This document shows, piece after piece, positions 15,101-26,284 of a stretch of 64,000 nucleotides of DNA (within the stretch, counting starts at the first letter, position 1; each line of letters begins with the position of its first letter). The DNA lies in NCBI RefSeq assembly GCF_043290135.1, contig NC_134704.1, positions 25,600,501-25,664,500 on the forward strand, in the 5' to 3' direction. The stretch comes from Rhipicephalus microplus (lineage: Eukaryota > Arthropoda > Arachnida > Ixodida > Ixodidae). A model generated the notes under the pieces. It saw only the letters and a program-made list of their open reading frames with translations, ran no database searches and had not been told where the DNA came from. A program made the translations under genes and the position numbers.

Positions 15101-16247
15101 CATCAGTTTAGTTTATTCTACGCACTGCACAACATTGTTACAAACAGATTGAACAAACAACTGTAATCATCCAAATATTGCAGTGCAACTCACATTAACA
15201 GCACAGAACATGAAAGTGAGAAGCCATTTGTACATATACATTTCGTAAAGTAAAAAAGAACTTATTCACATTTAACGGGAGCCAGAAACAGTCGCACATA
15301 CTATTATTATGCAAATAGTTGCATTAAAGCCATGAGCAAACAACTCGAGAAAAAATACATGACATGCTATGATATACAGATTGTACCAGCCATAGCGATT
15401 TCACATAAACAGTGCCGTGTACATGTCATAAAATATGTGTACGAAATATGTATGCAAAGGCATGCACGTGAGCGCCTCAAATAAGCAGCACATGCAATAT
15501 TAGACAATGCATGTCTGTCACACAGTGTGTATGGCATATATTTAAGGAATTTGGCCCAGTAGGCATTGCGCACACCATTACTATTACGACAGCTCTGGGC
15601 GAACGCATAGTTTATAGTTTAATTGCAGCTCCGAGCACCCATAACGATGTGTAAGGTCCATATACGCAACATATAAATGTAATGCTAATTATCGCAGGCG
15701 CATGCAATGTAAATGTCACACGTGCAACGCTGAAGCCCATACAGTTGTAAGCGCTACATCTCTGCGCAACAGTGAAATTAAAGGAGAGAGGAGCCAACAA
15801 AAGAGGCATATGCACGCCGCACTTACACAGCCGTTGTGCACAGGAAGTTTGACTTCAAGTCGTAGTTTTTGTACGAAGGACAAGCTGCCTGGAAAAAGAT
15901 AAAATGGCAGGGATGAATAGCAAGAAATGTTAATTTATAAGAAAACCAGCGCGGCAGATCGCTGCAGCTAGAGCTGTAAATTATTGGGCGAGGTTTATTT
16001 TTAGAGGCGCGCCTTGAGACGCACAATCGTGCGCTCTGTTTGCGGCCTCCAAAGGTCCTGCCACAACACTATAGCATTTTACGTCATCAACGCCGAAATA
16101 AACGCCCGGTGCACGCACCTTTCGCAGCGTCAAATAGCTGGTACGGTGTCGAGTACCCGTAGTGGAATCCTTCGCTTTTCCAAAATAGGCCTTTCCTATT
16201 GAACATCGCGATGCGTACGGTCGTTACCTCCGTCGAGAAACAATCAT
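196..16247 (-). CDS. DCAF6: DDB1- and CUL4-associated factor 6 (WD40 protein), 3' end off the window
   Basis: WD40 substrate receptor of the CUL4-DDB1 ubiquitin ligase, also known as nuclear receptor interaction protein. Exons in transcript order: 16228-16247, 15827-15884, 14346-14438, 14187-14264, 13352-13570, 12052-12187, 11302-11462, 9913-9975, 9202-9301, 8125-8388, 7211-7421, 5886-6121, 5199-5295, 3273-3371, 2083-2239, 1586-1742, 929-1017, 196-304. All joins keep frame, giving about 782 residues in the window (vertebrate protein about 860). Family signatures seen: [109 protein letters not shown] and ITVPASFM. N-terminal WD repeats, a Ser/acidic low-complexity middle (exons 10-14) and C-terminal WD repeats follow the known order. 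The last exon has a good donor (CAG|GTACAT) after LNHLRSS, so the C-terminus probably lies left of base 1; reading on to the stop at 65 adds an implausible hydrophobic tail. Exon 1 (20 nt) is the least certain part. Confidence 0.92.
3545..4647 (+). mobile_element. pogo/Tigger-type DNA transposon, decayed
   Basis: The element lies in a DCAF6 intron, flanked by TA dinucleotides (3543-3544 and 4648-4649) as expected for a Tc1/mariner/pogo insertion. The ends are inverted repeats: the left end starts CCGTAATTACTCGAATC with AACGCGCACC just inside, and the right end reads GAATCGAGTAAATACGG. Transposase pieces are readable on the plus strand. At 3794-4045 there is an N-terminal helix-turn-helix region ([19 protein letters not shown], then [17 protein letters not shown]). 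At 4275-4472 there is part of the DDE domain ([19 protein letters not shown]). Stops and missing sequence between and after these pieces make it inactive. Its length of about 1.1 kb is well below a full pogo element. Confidence 0.85.
9671..9715. repeat. TG microsatellite plus short hairpin
   Basis: A short run of TG dinucleotides (9674-9688) is followed by an imperfect palindrome at 9689-9715, in which AAATGCGTGTG pairs with CACACGCATTT. It lies in the large DCAF6 intron upstream of exon 9 on the plus strand. No other function is visible. Confidence 0.7.
14439..15826 (-). other. DCAF6 intron 2, no recognisable content
   Basis: AT-rich intron between the exon ending NGC and the exon starting VNTICW. 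I see no open reading frame with family resemblance, no inverted repeats and no obvious transposon ends. The other DCAF6 introns over 300 bp (for example 305-928, 2240-3272, 5296-5885, 6122-7210, 7422-8124, 8389-9201, 9976-11301, 12188-13351) likewise hold nothing I can name, apart from the Tigger element and the TG repeat. Confidence 0.5.
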
Positions 16248-16794
16248 TTCACTAGGACAATTACCGCAGGCGTGCGCAGAGAGGTGTACTGACGCGCGGC
16301 TAGGATATCAACAAACGGATCATTGCCTCTTGTTTAACTCCACCGACCAGTTTTCTGCTTCGGATGGCCACAACAGCAGAGCGGGCGAAGTGATCAGCGA
16401 GCGACGCTAGCAACGCTAGGCACACGTAAACGCCGTTAAAATCGCCAGAAGTGGTCCAGTAACGTTAACCGTTGGGTTAACTGCGTCGTTACGAGTTGTT
16501 GCGACGACGAGAGGCCGTTTGCTCAACTTGAAGCTCTAAATAACCATCGCACCATTAAATGACAATTTCGATTTCGGTTTCGCCTTAGTGTGACTGGCCG
16601 CCTGTCGGCATTTCTTAGAAGTTCATCTATCCGCGAAACATTCAAGTGGACGAGAAAACTTGGCGCATCTTGCGATCTTGAACAACTCAGTGCGCCGTCG
16701 GCGCCGTTCCCGCGACAGTTTGTTTTGGAGTTATGTTTAGGCGTTCTGTGGCCTAGTTCTTGTAGCTGATGAACTTAGCACTGCCCGCTTTACT
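16248..16794. promoter_or_regulatory. Divergent promoter region between DCAF6 and MEST
   Basis: The 547 bp between the two predicted start codons separate head-to-head genes and must hold the 5' UTRs and promoters of both. The stretch is richer in CG dinucleotides than the flanking introns. I see no convincing TATA box on either strand. That the region is shared is inferred from gene orientation only. Confidence 0.6.
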
Positions 16795-19700
16795 ATGAAC
16801 ACACTTGTCAGCATTGTAATCGCTGCCTTCGCTGCGGCTTTTGCAATTTTTCACACTTATCCTGCTCCGCCGAAATCGCCCCTACTTTACCAGTGGGAAA
16901 AGGAAGACGGTGGTTCGTACTTCAAGTTCCAAGACTATGACATATTTTTTAAAGGCAAGTTTCGTTGTTATGTTGTCTCGCGAAAGCGCGGAGACCGTTG
17001 TAGTTCAGTTCGCACCACCCTTTTTACAGGGTCCATGAACCGACAACCCCACCCACCGGATTCATTTAATTGAGCTTGTTGAAGTGTGTTATACCGGTGT
17101 CGTCCACTTTTATCGTTGGAGATTGCCTCCTCGCCGCAGTTTGCGCAAAATGCGTGAGTTACGATGGGAAATTTTGATTCCGATCGGAAATGCACCGTGT
17201 GACATGCGTAACCACAATGAACTCCAGCAGCTCACTAATTATTTCTTAATTGTCGCGAAGAGCGCAGAGCAAAATGAGTACGCACATTTTGCTTGCTCAC
17301 ACTTTGGAATTATAGATATATATATATAGAGAGAGAGAAAGAGTGAGAGAGAGTATCGTGCTGGCAGCCGGCATTCTGGGACTACTGTAACCTTTATCGT
17401 AAACAACTGTCTTCTCGTGCGCAAGACCTCCTATTTATACTTATATTTTGTCTGTACGCAAGTGCGACAGGTGAATCTCGCTTGTGTGCTGTCTACAGCC
17501 TTTTCTTTATTTCTTAATTGTGAGCTTCTGCAACTTGTCTCCTTACAGATGTCAAGGGCACTGCAGAAAACAAGGACATTTTACTCTGTCTCCATGGCTT
17601 TCCAACTTCTAGCTTCGACTATTACTTGGTCCTGCCATCACTGCGAAAAATATTTGGCAGGATTGTGCTGTTTGATTTTCTGGGACTGGGCTACAGCGAT
17701 AAGCCGGCAAGTATATATTCTCATCTATGAATAGTTACGTGAACCGAAGAATACATCTGCGACAAATCCCTAAAAGCTAGTTGAAAAGTTTGCCGTTCTG
17801 TGCTGTGTACGCTGAACCTATCAACTATACGGAAAGGGCTTTTTGTGCGACTACCTTGCTATTCATACATAAAGCTACATCATAACTATGTCACACTCAA
17901 CACATTCCTCACTGAATGCCGTGTCTGTAATTAATGCTTAATCTGCTTTATTCCGCAGTAAGATATGAGAATATCCTAGCATTACTTATATTTTACTGCA
18001 ATTTACTATAATTATGAGTGCAGTGGAAGAACAGTATTGAAATAATTGTGATAATCATTCATTTTGAAGTAGCAACACTCACCTGGGGTTAATTTCAGTC
18101 TTAATTTGTTCAAGCAGTACCAAAATCTTCACACCAGGTTTATCGCAAAACACATGGGAAACACAACGCTCAGCATTCAAGACAGCCATAGTTGTTTTCA
18201 AATGTGCATTGTAGTGTATGCTGACGACCTTACAGCTTGTTCATGCGTGTACTTGTACACACTGCAGCAATTAAATTATGCTTGCCTACCTATGCTTTTA
18301 TGTGTAAAGAAAAATTAACAGAAAGGCTACTTCTTTGCCTCAAAGTTCCAGTTGCTGTGTAATTTTCAAAATTTGCTTATCATTAATTTTCAACATGTGA
18401 GCAAGAGATTTTATGAAACTAGTGGCTCCTGTAGCGTAATCTTAATGTACAAGTGGACCAGTATACCTGCACTTTGTTCCACTACATCAGGAAATTTGAA
18501 GGAATGTGACTTTGGTATGTTTCTGACAAAAGCAGCTCTTATAGCATAATTTTCATGTACCATGGGACCAGTATATTATAGAGCCATAATTTAGCACTAG
18601 TGGTTACCAAAGAGAAATCTAGTGTTAACCACTCCGTCATTGTGGATACAAATGTAAAACATACTGCTATAGCTGGCAATACTGTTTTGCTAGTAAAGCA
18701 AATTATTCACGAGTAAAAATTATAGTAGTGTTCATTTTTGTTATGTGCAGCTGCTGCAAAATGTTTTATTAATGATTTCAGAGGTTTCACACTTACTCCA
18801 TCTTTGAACAAGCCAACATTACAGAAGCCCTTGTCAAGAGGTTGGGCTTGAACAAGGTGCATGTGCTAGCACATGATATAGGAGATACAGTGGCTCAGGA
18901 ACTTCTTGCCAGGCAGCAGTAAGATTCACTTTTGATTGTCAAGTTTTGCAAAGTGATACCCGTAACTATTGTACTGTGTCTTGCAAAGTGCTACCAGTAA
19001 CCATTGCACTGTGTTTTGCGCAAGTACAGACATTCTTTGAAACTTCAAAATTTATTATCATAATCCTTGGGATATTTCTTTCCATTTCTCTCCTTATTTC
19101 AAGCCCTGCAGTTCTAGCTTTTCTACACATTTAGGTTGCTGCTTTATATTACTCTGGTTAGTAAACCTTCCACCTGGTTGATAACTGTTAGTAACATAAA
19201 TGTTTGGGCTAGTTTCAGTATGATGTATTGTTATCAGGTGTGCTGCTGTGATTGTACTCATGTGCAATATTCATTTTTTCATCCTGTGGAAGGTGGCAGT
19301 AATATCTACAAGCTGCACTGTTCTTATGCAGCCTATTGAATAAACAACATCATGTACATAGGTCATTTGGTGTATTAGCCATTCATAAGTGAACCGCTGA
19401 CCTAAGTAAGTTGCATGCTAGACAGACATGCTCGGTGCAAACGCTATCGCCTGCTGATACACCTAAGGTTAAATATGCTCGATGTTGAACCATGAATATG
19501 ATTCACTTTTAAGATATTCGTGCTTTTCTCTATTTAATGTACCAGAAGTGAAGATGGTGCCTTCAGCTAAGTGTTACTATATATCTAGTATATATAGTAT
19601 ATCTCTGCATCTGTCTTGAGTTATCACGATACGTACTGTTTCTTTCCAGGGAAGGTGTCCTTCCATTCGAAATTGCAACTTTGTGTATGATGAATGGTGG

Positions 19701-22700
19701 TATGTTTTTTGTACTTTCGCCTTTTTTAAGTTTTTTCAAATGCATGAACTGTGGGGACTTGGATGTTGTGTGACAGCGTCCTTTATTTCCTTGCTTAGGC
19801 GTTTTGCCCCAGCATCATCACCCAAGATGGTCCCAAAAGGTATAGTCTTAAAATGTTATGATAACCGACTTCTCTCAGCATCTGCAGTGTCTTGCAGATC
19901 TTGAGGATGCCAGTGATTGGTGTTGTGGCTTCAAGGTTCATGAACCACCTGGTATTCAGGATGGCGTAAGCTTCGTTTTTTGTACATTTCTGGAGTCTCA
20001 AAGTTTCACTGTTGTAGAAGCTACAAGTGTATGGACTGTCAAAACATTATTGTATTGACTTTCTTTCAATAGGTTGGCTGATGTGTTTGGTCCCAACACA
20101 AAACCGACAGCTACGGACATTCACAATTACTGGCATTTAGCTAGGGTGAAAGACGGCTACCGGGTGTTTGGCTTGTAAGTAATACCTGCAGAACTAGTTT
20201 TACTTCAAGTTTATGATAAGAAACTTAAGAAGACGGAAACTATGTGTATGAAGCAGTTAAATTTTACCCTTTAACGAGAATTAGAGGTTGTACTTTAAGC
20301 AGTACTTTTTACCTACAAGCTGTCCTCTAAATGGGTGCTATCTGGAATTTTCGATAACTGATGGCTGCTCAGTTATACATAATGAAGGCTTGTTGCATGC
20401 ACTTGTTGACATTGATGGTGATTATAAGTGGTGTTTGAGAATGCCGAAGCAAGCGATCGCCCAAGAGTGGTAAGAAATTACCTCTGAGGTTAGTCATTGC
20501 AGTGGAAGAAATTGGATACAGAGGGTACTAACCACCGGCATGTATCCTGTTTCTGAGTATGTCAGTGATTTGCTGATTATAACGAATGTTCTCTATATTC
20601 AACATGTTCTTGTATGTGAACTGCCATATTCATTGTTCTTCATTTTAAACTTGAGTATTTTTATCTTAATACATAAGAAAGGAGATGACAAGGACTTGAA
20701 GAATTACAGGCCGATCAGCTTGTTCTCTGTAGTGTACAAGCTATTTACAAAGGTAATTGTTAACAGAGTAAAAAAAAACATTAGAATTCAATCAACCAAA
20801 GGAACAAGCAGGATTTCGAACAGGCTACTCAACAATTGACCACATTCATACTGTCAATCAGGTGATAGAGAAATGCTCAGAATATAACCAACCACTATAC
20901 ATAGCCTTCATAGATTACGAGAAGGCGTTTGATTCAGTAGAAATATCAGCCGTCATGCAGACACTGCGGAATCAGGGCGTAGATGAAGTATATATAAACA
21001 TTCTGGAAGAAATCTACAGGGGATCAATTGCTACCATAGTGCTTCATAAAGAAAGCAACAGAATACCAATCAAGAAGGGTGTAAGGCAGGGGGACACAAT
21101 CTCCCCAATGCTATTTACCGCGTGCTTACAGGAGGTTTTCACAAGCGTAGAATGGGAACAGTTAGGGATAAGAGTTAATGGAGAGTACCTTAGTAACCTG
21201 CGCTTCGCCGATGACATTGCATTGCTGAGTAACTCAGCTAGGGGACGAATTGCAACTCATGATTACGGAGTTAGACAAGGAGAGTAGAAATGTGGGTCTT
21301 AAAATTAATCTGCAGAAAACGAAAGTAATGTACAACCACCTCGGAAAAGAGCAGTGCTTCGAGATAGGTAATAGTGCACTTCAAGTTGTAAAAGACTATG
21401 TCTACTTAGGGCAGGTAATAACCGCAGAGCCGAACCATGAGATTGAAGTAACTAGAAGAATAAGAAAAGGGTGGAGCACATTCGGCAAGCACTCTCAAAT
21501 TATGACAGGTAGATTGCCACTATCCCTCAAAAGGAAGGTATATAACAGCTGTATCTTGCCGGTACTTAGCTACGGAGCAGAAACCTGGAGACTTACAAAG
21601 AGGGTTCAGCTTAAATTGAGGACGCTGCAAGCAATGGAAAGAAAAATGGTAGGTGTAACCTTAAGAGGCAAGAAGAGAGCAGAGTGGATTAGGGGACAAA
21701 CGAGGGTTAAGCATATCATAGTTGAAATAAAGAAGAAGAAATGGACTTGGGCCGCGCATGTAGCACGTAGACAGGATAACCGCTGGTCATTAAGGGTAAC
21801 AAACTGGATTCCCAGAGAAGGGAAGCAGGTTAGGGGGAGACAGAAGCTTAGGTGGGCAGATGAGATTAAGAAGTTTGCAGGTATAAATTGGCAGCAGCAA
21901 GCACAGGACCGGGTTAACTGGCGGAACATGGGAGAGGCCTTTGTCCTGCAGTGGACCTAGTCAGGCTGATGATGATGATGATTTTTATGTGGTCAATGCC
22001 AATTCTTTTTGACACAAGTGGTCCAAGACCTGGCTCTCAAAGTTTCACATTATGCATAAGCAATTTGTTCTTTTTGTTTAGGCTTCTTTCTTACATTGAT
22101 GAAAGGTTCGAAAATGAAGAGAGGTGGGTCAGAGCACTGCAGAAAGCCGCCCCCAGAGGTAATCAATTGCACTAACTATAGATACAGCAGTATGAGTATT
22201 GATAAAGCACCCATCTCAAGAGCTCCTTTATTTTTACCTTTCATCTTGAAGTCCTTATGATATACGGCCCAGCTGATCCTGTCAACAAGCCACCATTTCA
22301 GGATCACTACAGGTAATTCTTTCTAACCCCCCCCCCCCCCCCCATCATGCTTTGCCTATTTATCACTTCATATTTTGAAAGCATTTTTTACTGAAAAAAG
22401 AATGTCCACAAACAGCTGTAAATTCAAGTAGGGCTTGTTCATGGCTTAACAGATTGGACGTATACTTGAAGCTATAGCTAGCACATATAAGTTGGGGCAT
22501 TCATAAGAAAAAAATATGAAGAAAAGAAAGAAAATGAGGCGCTGGAACTACCTTCTGTTCCACATAGGAATACTTTGCATTGTTACCATAATGATAAGTA
22601 ATTCTGTCTCCTACCTCAGTTGAGAGAAGACTGTGCACTTGTGTATGATAGAGCCCTTGAAACCAACACAGTCACTTTCTGACCTTTTCCACTGGCACGT

Positions 22701-22985
22701 TCCAGAGAATGTAGTAATGATAAGCTGAAGGGATGCGAGTTATTCCTACAAGATTCTCTGAAACACGGGTTTCAACGTTGCGACCTCATAAAAGTTATTT
22801 TCGTGTTTTCCGCTTGTAGGAAACTGGTTTCCGGCTCTAGAATTCACATTCTCCAAGAACACGTTGGTCATTACGTGCACCTCGAAGCTCCCAAGGAGGT
22901 GGTCGCAGGCTACTTACCATTCCTGGAACACCACGGTGTCAAAACAAAGACCATATCCGTGGCGCTCCCCGACAGGTTGTTGTAG
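16795..22985 (+). CDS. MEST: Mesoderm-specific transcript homolog (alpha/beta-hydrolase fold)
   Basis: Membrane-anchored alpha/beta-hydrolase-fold protein; the vertebrate orthologue is the imprinted gene MEST/PEG1, whose substrate is not firmly known. Exons: 16795-16954, 17549-17706, 18782-18918, 19650-19699, 19799-19839, 19898-19965, 20073-20174, 22082-22158, 22252-22312, 22820-22985. They total 1020 nt, so 339 residues, close to the vertebrate 335. An N-terminal hydrophobic segment (about residues 4-20) looks like a signal anchor. The oxyanion region HGFPTSS lies at 69-75. The nucleophile elbow reads AHDIGD with Asp138, as in vertebrate MEST (HDYGD) and epoxide hydrolases or dehalogenases, not Ser. 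IYGPADPVN holds the probable acid, and His302 sits in GHYVHLEAP. Introns 1 and 2 use GC donors (AAAG|GCAAGT and CCG|GCAAGT); nearby GT sites would break frame. Intron 7 contains an RTE element. Confidence 0.94.
17314..17354. repeat. AT/GA microsatellite
   Basis: A TA-repeat tract passes directly into GA repeats in MEST intron 1. It is simple sequence, likely variable in length. Confidence 0.8.
18418..18582. repeat. Diverged local duplication in MEST intron 2
   Basis: Two similar segments of about 50 bp sit about 110 bp apart: one around 18420-18470 and one around 18530-18580. Both contain a block ending GGACCAGTATA preceded by similar words (TAGCGTAATCTTAATGTAC and TAGCATAATTTTCATGTAC). It looks like an old tandem duplication. 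Confidence 0.5.
18944..19025. repeat. Two-copy tandem repeat (about 45 bp)
   Basis: Just after MEST exon 3 there are two imperfect copies sharing TTGCAAAGTG, ACC(A/C)GTAAC and CATTGCACTGTGT-like words. This is a local tandem duplication in the intron. Confidence 0.5.
20665..21980 (+). mobile_element. 5'-truncated RTE-type LINE (reverse transcriptase remnant)
   Basis: Inserted in the sense direction in MEST intron 7. Reverse transcriptase motifs run in order across three frames: [16 protein letters not shown] at the start, [12 protein letters not shown], then [28 protein letters not shown], and a C-terminal part with [11 protein letters not shown] and HVARRQDN. The element ends in a TGA repeat tail (21968-21981), typical of the RTE clade. 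Frameshifts near 20800 and 21240 break the reading frame, and the endonuclease half is absent, so it is dead. A possible 8-bp target duplication ATTTTTAT occurs at 20657-20664 and 21981-21988, but it could be chance. Confidence 0.85.
22327..22343. repeat. Poly-C tract
   Basis: A run of about 17 C residues lies 15 bases after the donor of MEST exon 9. It is simple sequence and a likely site of length variation or assembly error. Confidence 0.85.
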
Positions 22986-24551
22986 GACAACTTCCATTTT
23001 TATACCGCCTGAGTGGCACTTTTGCTGTACTGATCCTCTTTTATTCACCTGTTCGTCGGCTCAGAACGGTACAAATTGTTAATGGTAATCTCATAGCAAT
23101 GCATTCTACCAGAACTTACTGTGATATTCACCCCTGTGTGCCTTAGACATACCACTTTGCTTGGTCATGTCCTCTTGAATACTCCGATCAGAACAGAGGT
23201 CAAAGAGGAATCTCATTGCCCAAGCAATGACAGTAGCCTTCAACATTTTTTTCGTATATTACTCTTTCATGCTGATTTCCAAGTGGCATTTCAAAAGACT
23301 TCTTTAAAGCATCCTAACACTTGAAAAGGAGAGCAGTTCTAAGCAAGTAAGCAGACTATGCACTGAACACTAACATTTGCGTTCTAACTAATATAATTCA
23401 ATATAATAGCCCCTCTCCTGCTTAGATAAACAAAAAAATCTGCCACTTCATACAGTAAAGCATCAGATGAAGCATAATTATTTAGAAGGTTAATTGTTTG
23501 CATTTACACTAGTACTTTATTTCCAAATTTAATCTGTAAAGATGGCATGTACAAAGCGCTGTTACACAAAAACTGTAGTGATGTAGCCAGTGTTCACACA
23601 AAAAAAAAAAAAAATACTTGAAAGACTTTCAATGAAGACGACTATAGTTCACTCTGCAACAAATTTTGAGTATGAAGGTGCTCAAAATGTCAGAGAGAAA
23701 AGAGCAACCTTTATACTCGTTTGTTAAGGCAGTCATGTAACTTAACCAGCACAGCCTAAGAGATTTATTCACTAGTGGCCTTCATAAATACTGCCTCAAC
23801 AAATATTGTTAATATTACTCGGCTCTTACTCTGCATGCCTTATTTCCACTAGGTACGATCATTTGTTATTGAGTACATTTTTATTACTCAGGACCTTAAT
23901 TATGCATACCTCTAGAACGGGCACACTGATGGGACCTCTTTAATTTTGACTGATGGAAACGAAGTTTTCAAGACTCACGTGGGCTCATATGGAAGAATTG
24001 TGCAGATTCATTTTCTCGTCGTAAACACTATAAGCTAAGCTTACCCGCAAGGATTTCCTGCATATGTGCATTTGTTTTGCTTGTCAGTTATTGGTCAGGA
24101 AGTGCTGTTAAGTAGTCTGGATTAAAAGAATGCCAAGCCGTAGTTCATTTAAGCTGAAGCTGTGAACACGATACTTTAGGTTCATTAAATTTCCCTGTCT
24201 GTATTAGTTTTTGCACAAGAATTCAAAGCCAGAATATCAAATATGCTTTTGATAGTCACTGGGTAATATTTGTGTTTTAAATTCACCAATTCTATTCCGC
24301 TGCTTTTGTGCATTTGTTTTCTAATTTAAGTTGCAACCCAAGCACTCATCTTGCACTCTTAACTTTTGATACAAGTGTAAAATTAGAACCAAAATGAAGT
24401 TGTTTCTTTTAAACATTCCATCCACGAGTACGATACTATTTTTGTTGCTGCAAAATCAGAGTTGCATGCTTTCTCTGTTGGCTAACAAGTCATAGGGTAA
24501 AGTAAGCGGTTACTTCATAATTGGTCCTCTGTGCACTGCAAGATGTGCCCA

Positions 24552-24557
24552 AATAAA
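24552..24557 (+). terminator. Candidate MEST polyadenylation signal
   Basis: An AATAAA hexamer lies about 1.57 kb after the MEST stop. It is the first canonical hexamer I noticed downstream on this strand. Motif only; there is no transcript support. Confidence 0.4.
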
Positions 24558-24708
24558 GAAGAATAAGAAGATTGTTTCTTCTCGGTGTATTCATTCATAG
24601 ACAGATGAGCCATAATCTGGAACACATCAGAAAGACAGCCTAAGTCACTCGCACTGGTAACCATAGTTCTCGGACCTAATGCTGATAAAGAAAAAAAAAA
24701 TCGTACAG

Positions 24709-24863
24709 TGTTTATTTAAAAATAATGGTATAAACAGTGGAACTCGTTTGCTGTATATAAACAGTGAAAGGTGAATAGGGTACCAGCTGTTTATTTAAAA
24801 ATAATGGTATAAACAATGCAACTCGTTTGTTGTATATAAACAGTGAAAGGTGGATAGGGTACC
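24709..24863. repeat. Two-copy 79-bp tandem repeat
   Basis: Copies start at 24709 and 24788 with TGTTTATTTAAAAATAATGG and end in GATAGGGTACC; they differ at only a few positions. The high identity points to a recent duplication. Confidence 0.9.
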
Positions 24864-25512
24864 TATTAAAATTGGCTAAGGGTTGTCAATAAAAGCAGAA
24901 TATTGCACAGCAGGATGCAAGTGATGTTGATGTCATGACAAGACAGGAAACCAAGTGTCAGTGGTTCCTCCTCAAATCATACATGTATATTTCACTCTCT
25001 TCTACCATTCAGCAACTTAGTCACGAAAGGTCCCATGTTTCCACTGTGCTACAAAGAAGCATAGCTGCACTGCTTGTACATTTACAATTTCTTGTTGTGC
25101 CGCGTATCCATAGTTGAGTACAACCTAAAAATAAGTATAAACTCCACCAGCATCTATCGCCTTCCCAAGCGAAAAAATGCAGTCATGTCTCAGATAAGTG
25201 CATTTGTTCATTTTAGTGGCATCAGGCATTTGTAAGTGATTAATGTATTCAACTTTTTTTCCATACAGAGACATGGTTGTGTTGTTAAGTTTAGATAGGA
25301 AAGTTGAACGTTCTGACAAACTTTATCAAAAATTCTTACATGACTAATCGTCCAAGATAATATTTGAGTCGGAAAAGACAAATTTTCACAATCCAATATG
25401 CTTAATAGTGAATAGAAAGCACTTGTTCTTCGTGAGAGAGAGAACCAGATGCTATGACTTTCTTAAAGAGGTAATGGACAAGTACGCGGTGGTTTTGTGG
25501 GCAGAGCTTATG

Positions 25513-25518
25513 TTTATT
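25513..25518 (-). terminator. Candidate SETD4 polyadenylation signal
   Basis: AATAAA on the minus strand, about 770 bp after the SETD4 stop. Motif only. Confidence 0.3.
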
Positions 25519-26284
25519 TTTACATTACAATTGAGTAGTGTACATTCAGCAGTGACCACAAGAGGTAGCTACTTTCAGATAATACGTTGCTATTTAAGTT
25601 CAGCAGTTGCAACACTTACGCATGGGATAGAGATACAAGGAAAGGCAGGGAGGTTGACCAGATTGAAGTCCAGTTGGCAAAGCTTCACAGGAAAATAAGG
25701 TAAAATAGCAAATGAAGAAAAAAAGACACAAGAGCGAGTTATGTACACCAGTGTAAAGAAACTGGGTGTCTGTCAGAGTCCTTTCAGGTGCATTGACGTT
25801 AGAAAGTCGTTAGGGCAGTCCGAGTTTTCTAGATTGGTGAATGAGGTCAAGCTCTAGGGACATTTTACGTTATCCTGTCGGCTGGTCACGCTCTGAAAAT
25901 CTCGACACTAACGGTTGAGGCGGCTACATCAGCAGAGAAGGTTTGTGCTGTGGTCGTATATAGGCGAGTCAGCTATTTCTATGAACAAATATGAATTTGC
26001 GAAGTCTATGAATCCCAGTCGTAGATGACACAGCAGTGAAGTGGCACAGTGGAATGTCACTGATGGCAATAACAGCAGTAGTGATGCAACAAATGTGCAC
26101 AAATGGCAATTTGAATGCTCACGATAGTCTTGGAGAACGGTATGCTGGTGGGGCATGTGCGAACATTGCGCGCATGATGTAGCAGACGAAGATCATTGCA
26201 GTCAGTTGCCCTGTTCTATAATCGCCACAAAAAGCGTGTTGCGCAGTACCACTTGCCAAAAACAATCCAGTTGTGGGAACGCAT

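Larger units (their letters stand above)
22986..26284. other. Convergent 3' intergenic region between MEST and SETD4
   Basis: The 3.3 kb between the two stop codons are AT-rich. They hold the 3' UTRs of both genes, candidate poly(A) signals (AATAAA at 24552-24557 on plus; its complement at 25513-25518 for the minus strand) and a two-copy 79-bp tandem repeat at 24709-24863. I see no other gene. Confidence 0.6.

Noticed and set aside
16955..16962. GT donor at CAA|GTTTCG for MEST exon 1
   Set aside because: It ends in phase 2, while exon 2 needs phase 1; the GC donor keeps frame and has the AG|GCAAG context.
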